From positions 62,001-126,000 of the forward strand of contig NZ_JAMTCN010000015.1 of assembly GCF_024171865.1 (NCBI RefSeq): 64,000 nucleotides of DNA, given 5' to 3'. Below are positions 1 to 9,307 of the stretch, piece by piece (position 1 is the first letter of the stretch; each line of letters starts with the position of its first letter). The notes under the pieces were generated by a model. It did no database searches, was not told where the DNA came from, and worked only from the letters and a program-made list of their open reading frames with translations. Source of the stretch: Prauserella aidingensis. GTDB taxonomy: Bacteria > Actinomycetota > Actinomycetes > Mycobacteriales > Pseudonocardiaceae. Both the position numbers and the translations under genes were made by a program.

Positions 1-992
1 GCCGAGCCGGTGGAGCACTCGATGCCCTTCGCGTCGAGCAACATCAACAGGCTGTCGCCCGCGCAGCCGGGGAACGTGAAGTGCGCGATGCCCGGCAGCC
101 GGTCCGGCGAGTCGTCGGGCAGGCCGTTCAACACGGCGTCCGGCACCTCGGCACGCACGGCGGCGATCAGGTCGTCGCGGAGCTTGCCCATGCGGTCGGC
201 GACCTCGTGGCGGCCTGCGACCGAGACCCGCACCGCCGTGGCGAACGCGTGGATGCCGGGCACGTCCAGCGTCCCGGAACGCACCTCACGCTCCTGCCCA
301 CCGCCGTGCAACAGCGGCACGGCCGTCGCCGACCGGTCCAGCAGCAGCGCGCCGACGCCGTAGGGCCCGCCGATCTTGTGGCCGGTGAGCGTCAGCGCCT
401 GCGCCCCAGAGGCCGCGAACCCGACGTCCACACCGCCGACGGCCTGTACCGCGTCGGTGTGCAGCGGGACCTCGTACTCCGCGCAGACGGCCGCGAGTTC
501 GGCCACCGGGTTGACGGTGCCGACCTCGTTGTTCGCCCACATGACGGTGGCGAGCGCGATGTCGTCGTGGCCTTGCTCGAAGGCGGCACGCAGCGTCTCC
601 GGGCGCACCCGGCCGCACTCGTCGACCTCGAGCCACGTCAGCTCGGCGCCCTCGTGGTCGGCCAGCCAGTGGACGGCGTCGAGCACGGCGTGGTGCTCGA
701 CGGCGCTGACCAGGATCCGCCTGCGCGCGGGATCGGCGTCCCTGCGAGCCCAGAACGTGCCCTTGACGGCGAGGTTGTCGCTCTCCGTCCCACCGCCGGT
801 GAAGATCACCTCGGACGGGCGGGCGTCCAGCGCCTCGGCCACCACCTCCCTGGCCTCCTCGACGACGCGTCGTGCCCGGCGCCCCGAGGAATGCAACGAT
901 GACGCGTTGCCCACGGTGGACATCGCGTCACTCATCGCCGCAATGGCGTCCGGCAACATGGGGGTGGTCGCCGCATGGTCGAGGTAGGTCAT
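1..992 (-). CDS. iscS: Cysteine desulfurase (IscS/NifS type), 3' part cut by window edge
   Basis: PLP-dependent enzyme that removes sulfur from L-cysteine for Fe-S cluster assembly and tRNA thiolation. The start at 992 (ATG, preceded by an AAAGG-like Shine-Dalgarno) gives [12 protein letters not shown], the classic family N-terminus. The PLP-binding lysine is seen in [13 protein letters not shown] and the active-site loop in [10 protein letters not shown], which ends exactly at the window edge just before the expected catalytic Cys. About 330 residues are visible, so only the C-terminal tail is missing. The TGSAC-type loop suits group I (IscS/NifS) rather than SufS. In actinobacteria this gene is often followed by mnmA, which would lie beyond the left edge (inference). 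Translation was read directly from the minus strand. Confidence 0.93.
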   Translation of the reverse strand, partial: MTYLDHAATTPMLPDAIAAMSDAMSTVGNASSLHSSGRRARRVVEEAREVVAEALDARPSEVIFTGGGTESDNLAVKGTFWARRDADPARRRILVSAVEHHAVLDAVHWLADHEGAELTWLEVDECGRVRPETLRAAFEQGHDDIALATVMWANNEVGTVNPVAELAAVCAEYEVPLHTDAVQAVGGVDVGFAASGAQALTLTGHKIGGPYGVGALLLDRSATAVPLLHGGGQEREVRSGTLDVPGIHAFATAVRVSVAGRHEVADRMGKLRDDLIAAVRAEVPDAVLNGLPDDSPDRLPGIAHFTFPGCAGDSLLMLLDAKGIECSTGS

Positions 993-1040
993 CGCCTTTC
1001 CAGGGTAGTCGGGCCGTCACGGCGAACGCTGCGGCATCGC

Positions 1041-2417
1041 TCACTGGCCACTGCCCTGCCGTCGCGCTCCCGCGAGCGCGCCTCCCACCGCGGCCAGGAA
1101 CGTCAGCGAGGCGGCGAGCACCACGATCGGCCCACCGGGCGCCGCCGCGGACCCGAACACGCCGAGCAACACCCCGCCGAAGCCGATGACCAGGGCGGAC
1201 GTCACCCAGTCGCCGAGCTGCATGGCCGAGCTGGCGAACCCGCGTTCCGCCTCGGCTGCGCGCCGCAGCATCAGGACCTGCACCGACGGGAACGCCATAC
1301 CCATCCCGGCGCCGGCGACGACCGCCGCCACGAACGCCACCCATCCGGGGCAGCCCGGCACCGCGACGCAGCCGAACAGCACCACCCCGGTCCCGACCAG
1401 CACGAATCCCGCCCGCACCAGCCGGTCGCGGTCCCAATCGGGGAAGCGGCCCTGCACCGCGGACCCGGCCGACCAGCTCAGCGCCGAGACGGTCAGCGGC
1501 AGGCCCGCGAGCGCGGGCCCGTAGCCGTGCACGCCGGTCATGGTCAGGGGGAGGAACGCCTCCATCCCGGCGAAGGTGCTCGCCAGCAGCGCCCGCGAGC
1601 GCACCAGCCCGCCGAGTCCGCCCCGGTCGGTGAGCGTCCCCGCGGGCAGCAGTCTGCGCAGCGCGAACGCAACCGAGGCCAGCCCCGCCGCGCCGTAGCC
1701 GAGCGCGAGCAGCGACGGGTGCTGCGCGGCCCACGTCAGCGCCGCCACCCCCGCCGCGGCCGTGACGGCGGCGGGGACGCTCGCCACACGGCCCCTCGGC
1801 GGTGGCCGGTACGTCGCGATGCGGCGTGTCACCGGCACCAGCAGACCCAGCCCCACGACGACGAGCGGCACCAGTCCGTGGAACACCCACCGCCAGCCGA
1901 CGGTGTCGGTGACCACCCCGGCGACCGACGGGCCGACCACGGCGGGCAGCACCCAGGCCGCCGCGTTGGCCGCGTAGATCACCGGGCGTTCGGCGTCGGT
2001 GAACACGAGCGCGATCAGCAGCGACGTGGCGACCAGCACGGTGCCGGTGCCCAGCCCCTGCAGGAACCGTCCCGCCAGCAGCACGGCCATGTTCGGCGCG
2101 AACCCGGCCGCCAGCAGACCCGCGAGGAACACGACCGGACCGCCAAGCAGCGACGGCACCGGGCCCCGGCGGTCGCACACGCGGCCGGACAGCACCGTCG
2201 CCACCACGCTGGCGACCAGGAACGCCGTGAACGGCCACGAGTACAGCCCGCCGCCGTCGAGGTCGGCGACCATCGTGGGCATCGCCGTGGCGACGCCGAG
2301 GTTCTCGAACGCCATCAACGTGACGAGCAGCAGCACGCCCGCCGTGGTGGTCCGGTGTTCGGGGCTCCACAGCACACTGCTCCGCGGACTCCGCGGTTCC
2401 GGTGCGGTCGTCGTCAT
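1041..2417 (-). CDS. MFS transporter, probable drug exporter
   Basis: 458-residue integral membrane protein of the major facilitator superfamily. About 12-14 hydrophobic segments are evident from residue 27 onward. The early sequence VATAMPTMVADLDG resembles the helix-1/loop region of DHA-type drug:H+ antiporters, and CDRRGPVPSLLGG is the loop 2-3 motif A (G-x-x-x-D-R-x-G type). The start is ATG at 2417. It lies 48 bp upstream of the cysteine desulfurase on the same strand, so read-through is possible but functionally unrelated. A 16-bp perfect palindrome lies 26 bp upstream of the start and may be an operator. The substrate cannot be predicted. Confidence 0.85.
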   Translation of the reverse strand: MTTTAPEPRSPRSSVLWSPEHRTTTAGVLLLVTLMAFENLGVATAMPTMVADLDGGGLYSWPFTAFLVASVVATVLSGRVCDRRGPVPSLLGGPVVFLAGLLAAGFAPNMAVLLAGRFLQGLGTGTVLVATSLLIALVFTDAERPVIYAANAAAWVLPAVVGPSVAGVVTDTVGWRWVFHGLVPLVVVGLGLLVPVTRRIATYRPPPRGRVASVPAAVTAAAGVAALTWAAQHPSLLALGYGAAGLASVAFALRRLLPAGTLTDRGGLGGLVRSRALLASTFAGMEAFLPLTMTGVHGYGPALAGLPLTVSALSWSAGSAVQGRFPDWDRDRLVRAGFVLVGTGVVLFGCVAVPGCPGWVAFVAAVVAGAGMGMAFPSVQVLMLRRAAEAERGFASSAMQLGDWVTSALVIGFGGVLLGVFGSAAAPGGPIVVLAASLTFLAAVGGALAGARRQGSGQ

Positions 2418-2442
2418 GCCGGTAACACTGCAATCTCGAGCG

Positions 2443-2458
2443 CACTGGAGGTCCAGTG
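2443..2458. promoter_or_regulatory. 16-bp palindrome upstream of MFS gene, candidate operator
   Basis: CACTGGA-GG-TCCAGTG is a perfect dyad with 7-bp arms, located 26-41 bp upstream of the MFS ATG in the divergent gap between the MFS gene and the APH-like gene. Position and symmetry fit a repressor site over the promoter. No regulator gene is adjacent, so this is inference. Confidence 0.4.
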
Positions 2459-2618
2459 GCGATCTCCGGAGACACGACGACGTCGGGAGGCACGGTGGTC
2501 TCCGGCGGCACGGCGCTCCCCGGCGTCACGTCGACACGGGGCGGGAACGGTCGACGCGCCGGGCGGGAAATGGCGGAAACCGCTCCTGCGGCGGCATCGG
2601 CCGTCGTAGCCTGCTCCG

Positions 2619-3485
2619 GTGGACACCTTCCCCGTCGCGGCGGTGTGCGCCCGCGAAGGCATCGCCGACCTTCCGGTGCACCCGTTGCCCACCGGTTCGC
2701 TGCCGGTCTTCGCGGTCGGCGACGCGCTGGTCCTGAAGGGATATCCCGCCGACGACATCGACGAGGCGCTCACCGAACTGGCGACCCTCAGGGCCGTCGA
2801 CGGCAGGCTGGACGTCGCGACGCCCCGCGTCGAGGCCGAGGGCGAGGTCGACGAGTGGCGCTACATCGTGATGCGCCGACTGCCGGGTGTCGACCTCGCG
2901 ACGGCCTGGCCTTCGATGTCCACATCGGACCGGGTGCGACTGGTGCGCGAGCTCGGGGGTCTACTGGCACAGCTCCACGCGGTTCCGTCGCCGGACCTGT
3001 GGCCCGCGGACTGGCCGCGATTCCTGGCCGACCGCCGCAGCGGGGTGATGGCCCACCAGGGCGGACTGGGACTCGCCGAGCTGTGGCTCGAGCAGATCCC
3101 CGCCTTCCTGGACGCGGTCGATCTCGGCGAGGCGGAACCGGTGCTGCTGCACACCGAGGTCATGCCCGAGCACGTGTTCGTCGACCCCGACACGTTCGCG
3201 CCGACGGGACTGCTCGACTTCGAACCCGCGATGCGGGGCGCGCCGGAGTACGAGTTCTCGTCGGTCGGCGTGTTCCTCACGGCGGGCGACACGGACCTGC
3301 TGCGGGAGCTGTTGCTCGGGTACGGCTACGCCGCGGCCGACCTCGACGAGGACCTGGCCCGCAGACTGCTGGCCTACACGGTGCTGCACCGGTACTCGAA
3401 CCTGTCGACGTACCTGCGACTGCTGCCCGCCCCGGACGAGCCGACGCTCCCGGCACTCGCCCGCCGCTGGTTCCTGCCCACCTGA
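2619..3485 (+). CDS. Aminoglycoside phosphotransferase (APH)-like kinase
   Basis: 288-residue protein with the APH/choline-kinase fold. LVLKGYP fits the ATP-lysine region (about residue 37), IVMRRLPGVDL (about residue 87) fits the hinge, and LLHTEVMPEHVFVD (about residue 177) replaces the usual HGDxHxxNxxxD catalytic loop. LLDFEPAM replaces the DFG-like motif. The catalytic Asp of HGD is therefore Glu or displaced here, so either a variant kinase or a different activity is possible. The start is GTG at 2619; no in-frame ATG is near. It is divergent from the MFS exporter. An antibiotic-resistance role is possible but not shown; many APH homologues act on metabolites. Confidence 0.7.
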   Translation: MDTFPVAAVCAREGIADLPVHPLPTGSLPVFAVGDALVLKGYPADDIDEALTELATLRAVDGRLDVATPRVEAEGEVDEWRYIVMRRLPGVDLATAWPSMSTSDRVRLVRELGGLLAQLHAVPSPDLWPADWPRFLADRRSGVMAHQGGLGLAELWLEQIPAFLDAVDLGEAEPVLLHTEVMPEHVFVDPDTFAPTGLLDFEPAMRGAPEYEFSSVGVFLTAGDTDLLRELLLGYGYAAADLDEDLARRLLAYTVLHRYSNLSTYLRLLPAPDEPTLPALARRWFLPT

Positions 3486-3630
3486 GCCGCCCCGGAGCGC
3501 GGGCCGAGCGAGGTCGAGAACCTCCCCCTCACTCGAACGGATGGCGCCGACTCAGTGGTTGATCAGTGGGCACGCGGGGTGCGAGGCTCGGATCCGTCCG
3601 CAACGGAGCGCGACGCGGCGTCGGCCGCGC

Positions 3631-3694
3631 GACGACACCTGGAGCTCACCGATGACACTCGGAGCCCCGACGACACCTGGAGCTCACCGATGAC
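3631..3694 (+). repeat. 26-bp direct repeat, two copies
   Basis: A 26-bp sequence beginning GACGACACCTGGAG and ending CACCGATGAC occurs at 3631-3656 and again at 3669-3694, offset by 38 bp. Each copy carries a GGAG and an ATG 7 bp apart. Only the second ATG (3690) is in frame with the transhydrogenase gene. The duplication copied the ribosome binding site and start codon. Confidence 0.85.
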
Positions 3695-4988
3695 TCCCAG
3701 CTCGCCGAAGACCCAGTACCTGAACGAGACCGTGTTCACCTGGGGTGCGACGCCGCTGAAGTTCGGCGCGGGCGCGGTCGACGAGATCGGCTGGGACCTC
3801 GCGCAGCTGGGCGCGCAGCGTGTGCTGATCGTCACCGACCCCGACGTCGCCGCGACCGGTGTGCCGCAGCGCGTGGCCGACGCGGCGAAGGCGGGTGGAC
3901 TGACCGTCGAGATCTACGACCGGGTGCACGTCGAGCCGACCGACCGGAGCGTCCGCGACGCCATCGAGTTCGCGAGCGATGCCACGTGGGACGGGTTCAT
4001 CGGCGTAGGCGGCGGTTCGGCCATCGACACGGCCAAGGCGGTCAACCTCTTCACGACGTATCCGGCGGATCTCTACGACTACGTCAACAAACCGATCGGC
4101 CAGGGCAAGGCACCCGAGGGCCCGCTGAAACCGCTCGTCGCGGTTCCGACCACGGCGGGCACCGGTTCGGAGACGACGCCCGTGTGCGTCATGGACTTCC
4201 TGGACCTGCAGGTCAAGTCCGGCATCAGCCACGCGCACCTGCGGCCGAACCTCGCCGTGATCGATCCGCTGCTGACCCTGTCGATGCCGCCGGAGGTCAC
4301 CGCGGCGAGCGGCATGGACGTGCTGTGCCACGCGCTCGAGTCCTACACCGCGCGCCCGTTCCACTCGTTCCCGCGGCACACGCCGGAGACGCGCGTGGCC
4401 TACAACGGCTCGAACCCCATCTCGGACGCCTGGACCGAGCAGGCGCTGCAGCTGCTGGCGCGGTCGTTCCGCAAGGCGGTCCTCAACGGCGGCGACCTCG
4501 ACGCGCGCACCGACATGATGCTGGCCGCGACGTTCGCGGGCATGGGGTTCGGCAACGCGGGCGTGCACGTGCCGCACGCGTGCGCCTATCCGATCGCGGG
4601 CCGGGTGCGCGAGTACCGGCCCGCCAACTATCCGCAGGAGCTCGCGCTCGTGCCGCACGGCGAGTCCGTGTCGCTCACCGCGCCCGCGGCGTTCCGTTTC
4701 ACCTTCCCCACCGACCCGGGCAAGCACCTGCGTGCCGCCGACATCCTCGACCCGCGCGCACGGCAGGCCACCACCGACGACCGCGAGCGCCTGCCCGCGG
4801 CGCTGACGTCGTTGATGCGCGACATCGGTATCCCCAACGGGCTGTCCGGCGTCGGCTACGGCCGGTCCGACATCGGCGCGCTCGTGGAGGGGACGATGCA
4901 GCAGCAGCGACTGCTGGCCGTCGCACCCCGCACGGTGCGGGAGGAGGACGTCGAGGCGGTTCTCACCGAGTCGCTCGAGAACTGGTGA
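3690..4988 (+). CDS. Hydroxyacid-oxoacid transhydrogenase (ADHFE1-like iron-containing alcohol dehydrogenase)
   Basis: 432-residue group III (Fe-type) alcohol dehydrogenase. The family reaction couples 4-hydroxybutyrate oxidation to succinate semialdehyde with reduction of 2-oxoglutarate to D-2-hydroxyglutarate. Visible motifs are the nucleotide-binding GVGGGSAIDTAKA (about residue 107), PTTAGTGSETTPVCVMD (about 155), and metal-binding histidines in GMDVLCHALESY and GVHVPHACAYPI. The MxxETVFTWG N-terminus and the long insert with RPFHSFPRHTPETR match the ADHFE1 branch rather than lactaldehyde reductases. I chose ATG 3690 because of GGAG 7 bp upstream; an open frame extends to 3555. The next gene encodes a probable D-2-hydroxyglutarate oxidase only 16 bp downstream, which supports the substrate assignment. 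Confidence 0.82.
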   Translation: MTPSSPKTQYLNETVFTWGATPLKFGAGAVDEIGWDLAQLGAQRVLIVTDPDVAATGVPQRVADAAKAGGLTVEIYDRVHVEPTDRSVRDAIEFASDATWDGFIGVGGGSAIDTAKAVNLFTTYPADLYDYVNKPIGQGKAPEGPLKPLVAVPTTAGTGSETTPVCVMDFLDLQVKSGISHAHLRPNLAVIDPLLTLSMPPEVTAASGMDVLCHALESYTARPFHSFPRHTPETRVAYNGSNPISDAWTEQALQLLARSFRKAVLNGGDLDARTDMMLAATFAGMGFGNAGVHVPHACAYPIAGRVREYRPANYPQELALVPHGESVSLTAPAAFRFTFPTDPGKHLRAADILDPRARQATTDDRERLPAALTSLMRDIGIPNGLSGVGYGRSDIGALVEGTMQQQRLLAVAPRTVREEDVEAVLTESLENW

Positions 4989-5004
4989 CCCCGCGACGCC
5001 TACG

Positions 5005-7977
5005 GTGGGCGCCGTGAGCGATCCCGTCAACGAAGCCGTAACGCCCGCCGACCCGTCCTCGACCGGCACGCCGCAGGCCGCCGAACGGACCGGCACCGCG
5101 CCCGCCGACGTCGAGCGGCTCGCCGCCCGGCTCCGCACCGCGGTGACCGGCGACGTGGAGGCCGATCCGACCGCGCGTGCCGTGTTCAGCATGGACGCGT
5201 CGAACTACCGCCACGTCCCGCGTGCCGTCGTGTTCCCGCGCGATGCCGACGACGTGCGAGCGACCCTGCGCGTCTGCCGGGAACTCGGCGTGCCGATCAC
5301 GGCACGCGGGGCGGGCACGAGCATCGCGGGGCAGGCCGTCGGCGAGGGCGTCGTGCTCGACCACACGCGGTACATGAACCGCATCCTCGACATCGACCCC
5401 GAGGCGCGGACGGCGAGGGTGCAGCCCGGCGTCGTACTCGACGCGCTGCGCGCCGAGGCGTCCCGGTACGGGCTGACGTTCGGGCCCGACCCGTCGACGC
5501 ACAGCCGCTGCACGCTCGGCGGCATGATCGGCAACGACTCGTGCGGTTCGCACTCGGTGGCGTGGGGCCGTACGACGCACAACGTCGTGGCGCTCGACGT
5601 GTTGGCCGCCGACGGGACGGCGATGTCGTTCGGACCCGGCGAGGCGCCCGACAACGCCCACACGCGGGCGCTGAGGTCGCTCGTCGACGACAACCTGGCC
5701 GCCATCAGGCAGGGCTTCCCGTCGCTGCCGCGCCGCGTCTCGGGCTACGCGCTGGACCGCCTGCTTCCCGAGAACGGGTTCGACGTCGCCCGCGCGCTCG
5801 TGGGCAGCGAGGGCACGTGCGCGCTGCTCACCGAGGCGACCGTGCGTCTCGTGCCCGCACCGGCCGTGCGGGTGCTGCTCGTCGCCGGGTACGCCGACGA
5901 CGTCGCCGCCGCCGACGCCGTGCCGCACGTCCTGCCGCTCGAGCCCCTCACGTTGGAGGGAATGGGGTCGGACATGATCGACGCCCTGCTGGTGCGCGGC
6001 CGCAGGCCCGCCGCACTGGACCGGCTGCCCGAGGGCGGTGGCTGGCTGTTCGCCGAGATCGGCGGCGACGACCTCGCCGATGCACGGGCCCGCGCGGAAC
6101 GGATCGCCGCCACGCTGAGGAGCGAGACGGGCGCCACGACGTCGATCGCCGACGACCCCGCCGACCAGAAACAGCTGTGGTCGATCCGCGAGGCCGCCTC
6201 GGGCATCGCCACCCGCATTCCCACGCCGGAGGGCAGCGCCGAGGCGTGGCCGGGTTGGGAGGACGCCGCGGTGCCGCCGGAGCGGCTCGGGTCGTACCTG
6301 CGGGAGTTCCGGCGACTGCTCGTCGACCACGGCCTGCGCGGCATCCCCTACGGCCACTTCGGCGAGGGCTGCGTCCACGTGCGCATCGACTTCACGCTCA
6401 CCGACGACGACGGCCGCGCGCGGTTCCGGTCGTTCATGGAGGACGCGGGCGACCTCGTCGTCGCGCACGGCGGTTCGCTGTCCGGCGAGCACGGCGACGG
6501 ACAGGCCCGCGCCGAGCTCCTCCCGCGCATGTACTCACCGGAGATCCTGCGCCTGTTCGAGGCGTTCAAGGCGATCTGGGACCCCGACGACCTGCTGAAT
6601 CCCGGTGTGCTCGTGCGGCCGCGGCCGATGGACGCCGACCTGCGGTTCGACGGCCCGGTGCGGGAACTGCCGCTCACGTTGAAGTACCCGCACGACGGCG
6701 GCAGTCTCGCCGTCGCGGCGCGCCGCTGCGTCGGCGTCGGCAAGTGCATCGACACCTCGACCGGTGTGATGTGCCCGAGCTACATGGCGACGGGCCGCGA
6801 GGAACACTCCACGCGCGGGCGCGCGAGAATGCTGTCGGAGATGATGCGCGGCGAGACCGTGCCGGACGGCTGGCGGTCCACCGAGGTGCGCGACGCGCTC
6901 GACCTGTGCCTGGCGTGCAAGGGGTGCCTGTCCGACTGTCCGGTCAATGTGGACATGGCCTCGTACAAGGCGGAGTTCCTGCATCAGCACTACCGGCGCC
7001 GCGTGCGTCCCGCGGCGCACTACTCGCTCGGGTTCCTGCCGCTGTGGTCCCGGTTGGCCGCCGTGGCCCCGCGGGCCGCCAACGCGGTACTCGGCTCCCG
7101 TGTCCTGTCGCGGGCGCTGACGCGGCTCGGCGGTATCGCGCCCGAACGTTCCCTGCCGCGCTTCGCGCGCCGTACGCTGCGGACACGCCTGCGCACCCGT
7201 GGGGAGGCCGCGCCGGCCACCTTCACCCGCCCGCGCGTGGTGCTGTGGCCGGACACGTTCACCGACCACTTCTCCCCCGAGGTCGGCCTCGCCGCGGCCC
7301 GGGTGCTCGACCACGCGGGGTTCGACGTCGTGCTGCCGCGTTCGTCGGTCTGCTGCGGATTGACGTGGATCTCGACCGGGCAGCTCGGCGTCGCCCGCAC
7401 GGTGCTGCGCCGGACACTGAAGGTCCTCGGCCCGGAGATCGCCGCGGGCACGCCGATCGTCGCACTGGAGCCGAGCTGCCTCGCCGTGCTGCGCCACGAC
7501 ATCCACGACCTGTTCGACCCCGCGGAGATCGGCGGTGACGACGGCCGCATCAACGCCCTGACCCTCGCGGAGTTCCTCGAGCGGTACGCGCCCGACGTCG
7601 ACTTCCCCGAGTTGGACCCGGGCGGGCCGACGGAGGCGATCACCCAGCAGCACTGCCACCAGCACGCCGTCGCGGGCAACGCCGCCGACCAGCGGGTGAT
7701 GGCCAAGGCCGGGATCTCCTGCCGCACGCTCGACTCCGGGTGTTGCGGGCTGGCGGGCAACTTCGGCATGGAGCGTGGCCATTACGACGTGTCCGTCGCG
7801 GCCGCCGAACGGGTGCTCGTCCCCGAGGTCGAGGCCGCGTCCGACGACACGCTCGTCCTCGCCGACGGGTTCAGCTGCCGCACGCAGATCGCCGACCTCA
7901 CGTCGCGGCGCGCGGTGCACCTGGCGGAGATCCTCGACCGTGCGCTGCGCAACCGGAGTCGCCGGACGTCCCGGTGA
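5005..7977 (+). CDS. FAD/[4Fe-4S] D-2-hydroxyacid dehydrogenase, YdiJ/D-2-hydroxyglutarate dehydrogenase-like
   Basis: 990-residue two-part flavoenzyme. The N-terminal half has a VAO/PCMH-type FAD domain ([21 protein letters not shown] about residue 95; [13 protein letters not shown] about 175) followed by the FAD-linked oxidase C-terminal domain ([27 protein letters not shown]). From about residue 570 come two ferredoxin-type clusters (CVGVGKC...[21 protein letters not shown]), then CCG domains ([26 protein letters not shown]). Length and order match YdiJ-type D-2-hydroxyglutarate dehydrogenases, which pass electrons to the membrane or another acceptor. The start is GTG 5005, or GTG 5014 in the same frame. 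It lies between the transhydrogenase and the MhpD-like gene in one operon. D-lactate or glycolate are alternative substrates. Confidence 0.85.
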   Translation: MGAVSDPVNEAVTPADPSSTGTPQAAERTGTAPADVERLAARLRTAVTGDVEADPTARAVFSMDASNYRHVPRAVVFPRDADDVRATLRVCRELGVPITARGAGTSIAGQAVGEGVVLDHTRYMNRILDIDPEARTARVQPGVVLDALRAEASRYGLTFGPDPSTHSRCTLGGMIGNDSCGSHSVAWGRTTHNVVALDVLAADGTAMSFGPGEAPDNAHTRALRSLVDDNLAAIRQGFPSLPRRVSGYALDRLLPENGFDVARALVGSEGTCALLTEATVRLVPAPAVRVLLVAGYADDVAAADAVPHVLPLEPLTLEGMGSDMIDALLVRGRRPAALDRLPEGGGWLFAEIGGDDLADARARAERIAATLRSETGATTSIADDPADQKQLWSIREAASGIATRIPTPEGSAEAWPGWEDAAVPPERLGSYLREFRRLLVDHGLRGIPYGHFGEGCVHVRIDFTLTDDDGRARFRSFMEDAGDLVVAHGGSLSGEHGDGQARAELLPRMYSPEILRLFEAFKAIWDPDDLLNPGVLVRPRPMDADLRFDGPVRELPLTLKYPHDGGSLAVAARRCVGVGKCIDTSTGVMCPSYMATGREEHSTRGRARMLSEMMRGETVPDGWRSTEVRDALDLCLACKGCLSDCPVNVDMASYKAEFLHQHYRRRVRPAAHYSLGFLPLWSRLAAVAPRAANAVLGSRVLSRALTRLGGIAPERSLPRFARRTLRTRLRTRGEAAPATFTRPRVVLWPDTFTDHFSPEVGLAAARVLDHAGFDVVLPRSSVCCGLTWISTGQLGVARTVLRRTLKVLGPEIAAGTPIVALEPSCLAVLRHDIHDLFDPAEIGGDDGRINALTLAEFLERYAPDVDFPELDPGGPTEAITQQHCHQHAVAGNAADQRVMAKAGISCRTLDSGCCGLAGNFGMERGHYDVSVAAAERVLVPEVEAASDDTLVLADGFSCRTQIADLTSRRAVHLAEILDRALRNRSRRTSR

Positions 7978-8019
7978 CCGGAACAACGTCCTTGCCGCCT
8001 CGAACCCACGACCCGGAAT

Positions 8020-8829
8020 GTGAGCCGCATGAACGCCATCGACACCGCCACCGTCGGGGACCTCGCGAAACGCCTGCGGCAGGCTTACGAGACCGGCACG
8101 CCGATCGACCCGCTCGTCGACGAGCGGCCGGGACTCACGATCACCGACGCCTACCGGATCCAGCAGGAACAGGTCCGGAGCTGGGTCGAGGCGGGCGAGA
8201 CCGTCAAGGGCCACAAGGTGGGCCTGTCCTCGCCTGCGATGCAGCAGCAGATGGGTGTCGACCAACCGGACTTCGGCCATCTCACGAGTGGCATGTTCCA
8301 CCTCGAGCACCGGCCGATCACGGCGCCGCTGCTGCAACCGCGCATCGAACCGGAGGTGGCGTTCGTCCTCGGCAGGGAGCTGACGGGGCCGGGCGTCACG
8401 GTGGCGGACGCGGCGAGGGCCGTCGAGTTCGTGCTGCCCGCGCTCGAGATCGTCGACTCGCGCATCCGTGACTGGAAGATCTCGATCGTCGACACCGTCG
8501 CCGACAACGCGTCCTCGGGCGGCGTCGTGCTCGGCACGAAGCCGACCCCGCTCTCGGCCGTCGACCTGCGGCTGACGGGCTGCTCGCTGTACCGGTCGGG
8601 CGAACTGCTGGGCACGGGCACCGGCAGCGCGGTGCTCGGCTCGCCGCTCAACGCCCTCGTGTGGCTGGCGAACACGATCGGCCCGCTCGGCATCTCGCTC
8701 GAACCGGGCCACGTCGTGCTGCCGGGGACGATGACGCAGGCCTTCCCCGTGCGCCCGGGCGAGACCGTCGTCGCCCACATGGACGGTCTCGGCGACGTCA
8801 CGGCGGTGCTGGCTCCCGAATCGGAGTAA
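8020..8829 (+). CDS. 2-keto-4-pentenoate hydratase / 2-oxohepta-3-ene-1,7-dioate hydratase family (MhpD-like)
   Basis: 269-residue member of the fumarylacetoacetate hydrolase superfamily, which hydrates 2-hydroxy-alkadienoates or decarboxylates oxalocrotonate. Conserved stretches are KGHKVGLSS, the metal ligands in RIEPEVAFVLGRELTGPG, LPALEIVDSRIRDWKISIVDTVADNASS, and GTGTGSAVLGSPLNALVWLAN. The start is GTG 8020, or ATG 8029 three codons later. It follows the flavin dehydrogenase by 42 bp and is the last gene before a hairpin terminator. No meta-cleavage dioxygenase is nearby, so the exact substrate within a hydroxyacid-degradation operon is unknown. Confidence 0.82.
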   Translation: MSRMNAIDTATVGDLAKRLRQAYETGTPIDPLVDERPGLTITDAYRIQQEQVRSWVEAGETVKGHKVGLSSPAMQQQMGVDQPDFGHLTSGMFHLEHRPITAPLLQPRIEPEVAFVLGRELTGPGVTVADAARAVEFVLPALEIVDSRIRDWKISIVDTVADNASSGGVVLGTKPTPLSAVDLRLTGCSLYRSGELLGTGTGSAVLGSPLNALVWLANTIGPLGISLEPGHVVLPGTMTQAFPVRPGETVVAHMDGLGDVTAVLAPESE

Positions 8830-8840
8830 TCGTGGTCCGC

Positions 8841-8871
8841 ACCTGCAGAAAACTCGACCGTTTTCGCAGGT
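8841..8871 (+). terminator. Hairpin terminator after the hydroxyacid operon
   Basis: ACCTGC-A-GAAAAC pairs with GTTTTCGCAGGT across a 6-nt loop, with one bulged A, starting 12 bp after the hydratase stop codon. No T tract follows, as is usual in actinobacteria. Confidence 0.6.
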
Positions 8872-9307
8872 CACAGCGGAAGTTGTGGGATCAACCAGTT
8901 GACGGGTCGGTCGTCAATCCCGCAGTGTTGTATCCCACGAGCGCTCACTGAGAAGTCCCGATAACGGCGATTTCACATTACTGTCATAAGACCGGTTAAC
9001 CCCGGGATGTTCAGCGCGCGCCGCACGCGGCAGGCGAACCCTGCCTGTGTCGGCGCGTGTCTGCGCACCAGCGCCGTTCGCCACCACGGACAGCGCGCGC
9101 CGGCTCATCCGAGCCAGACAGGATCCACACAACGGCGTGTGGTCGACGTTTCGGTGCCATGCCCGCCGCCGGAAGGTGGACGGGACGCCATCGACGAGTC
9201 CCCTACTGACCATCGCACCACCAGGCCGCACCGTTAGCCGACCGGACCACACCCCGGCCGGCTGGCAGCGCGGCCTGGCTGTGCCGAGCCAAGGAGGGCG
9301 GCAAGCC
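8872..9307 (+). other. Non-coding region upstream of gltB
   Basis: This 436-bp stretch has no convincing gene. Around 8960-9000 it is locally AT-richer (ACATTACTGTCATAAG), which fits a promoter, with CATAAG at 8985-8990 as a weak -10 candidate. The gltB promoter and any nitrogen-responsive site should lie here, but I cannot identify a clean GlnR box. Confidence 0.35.
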
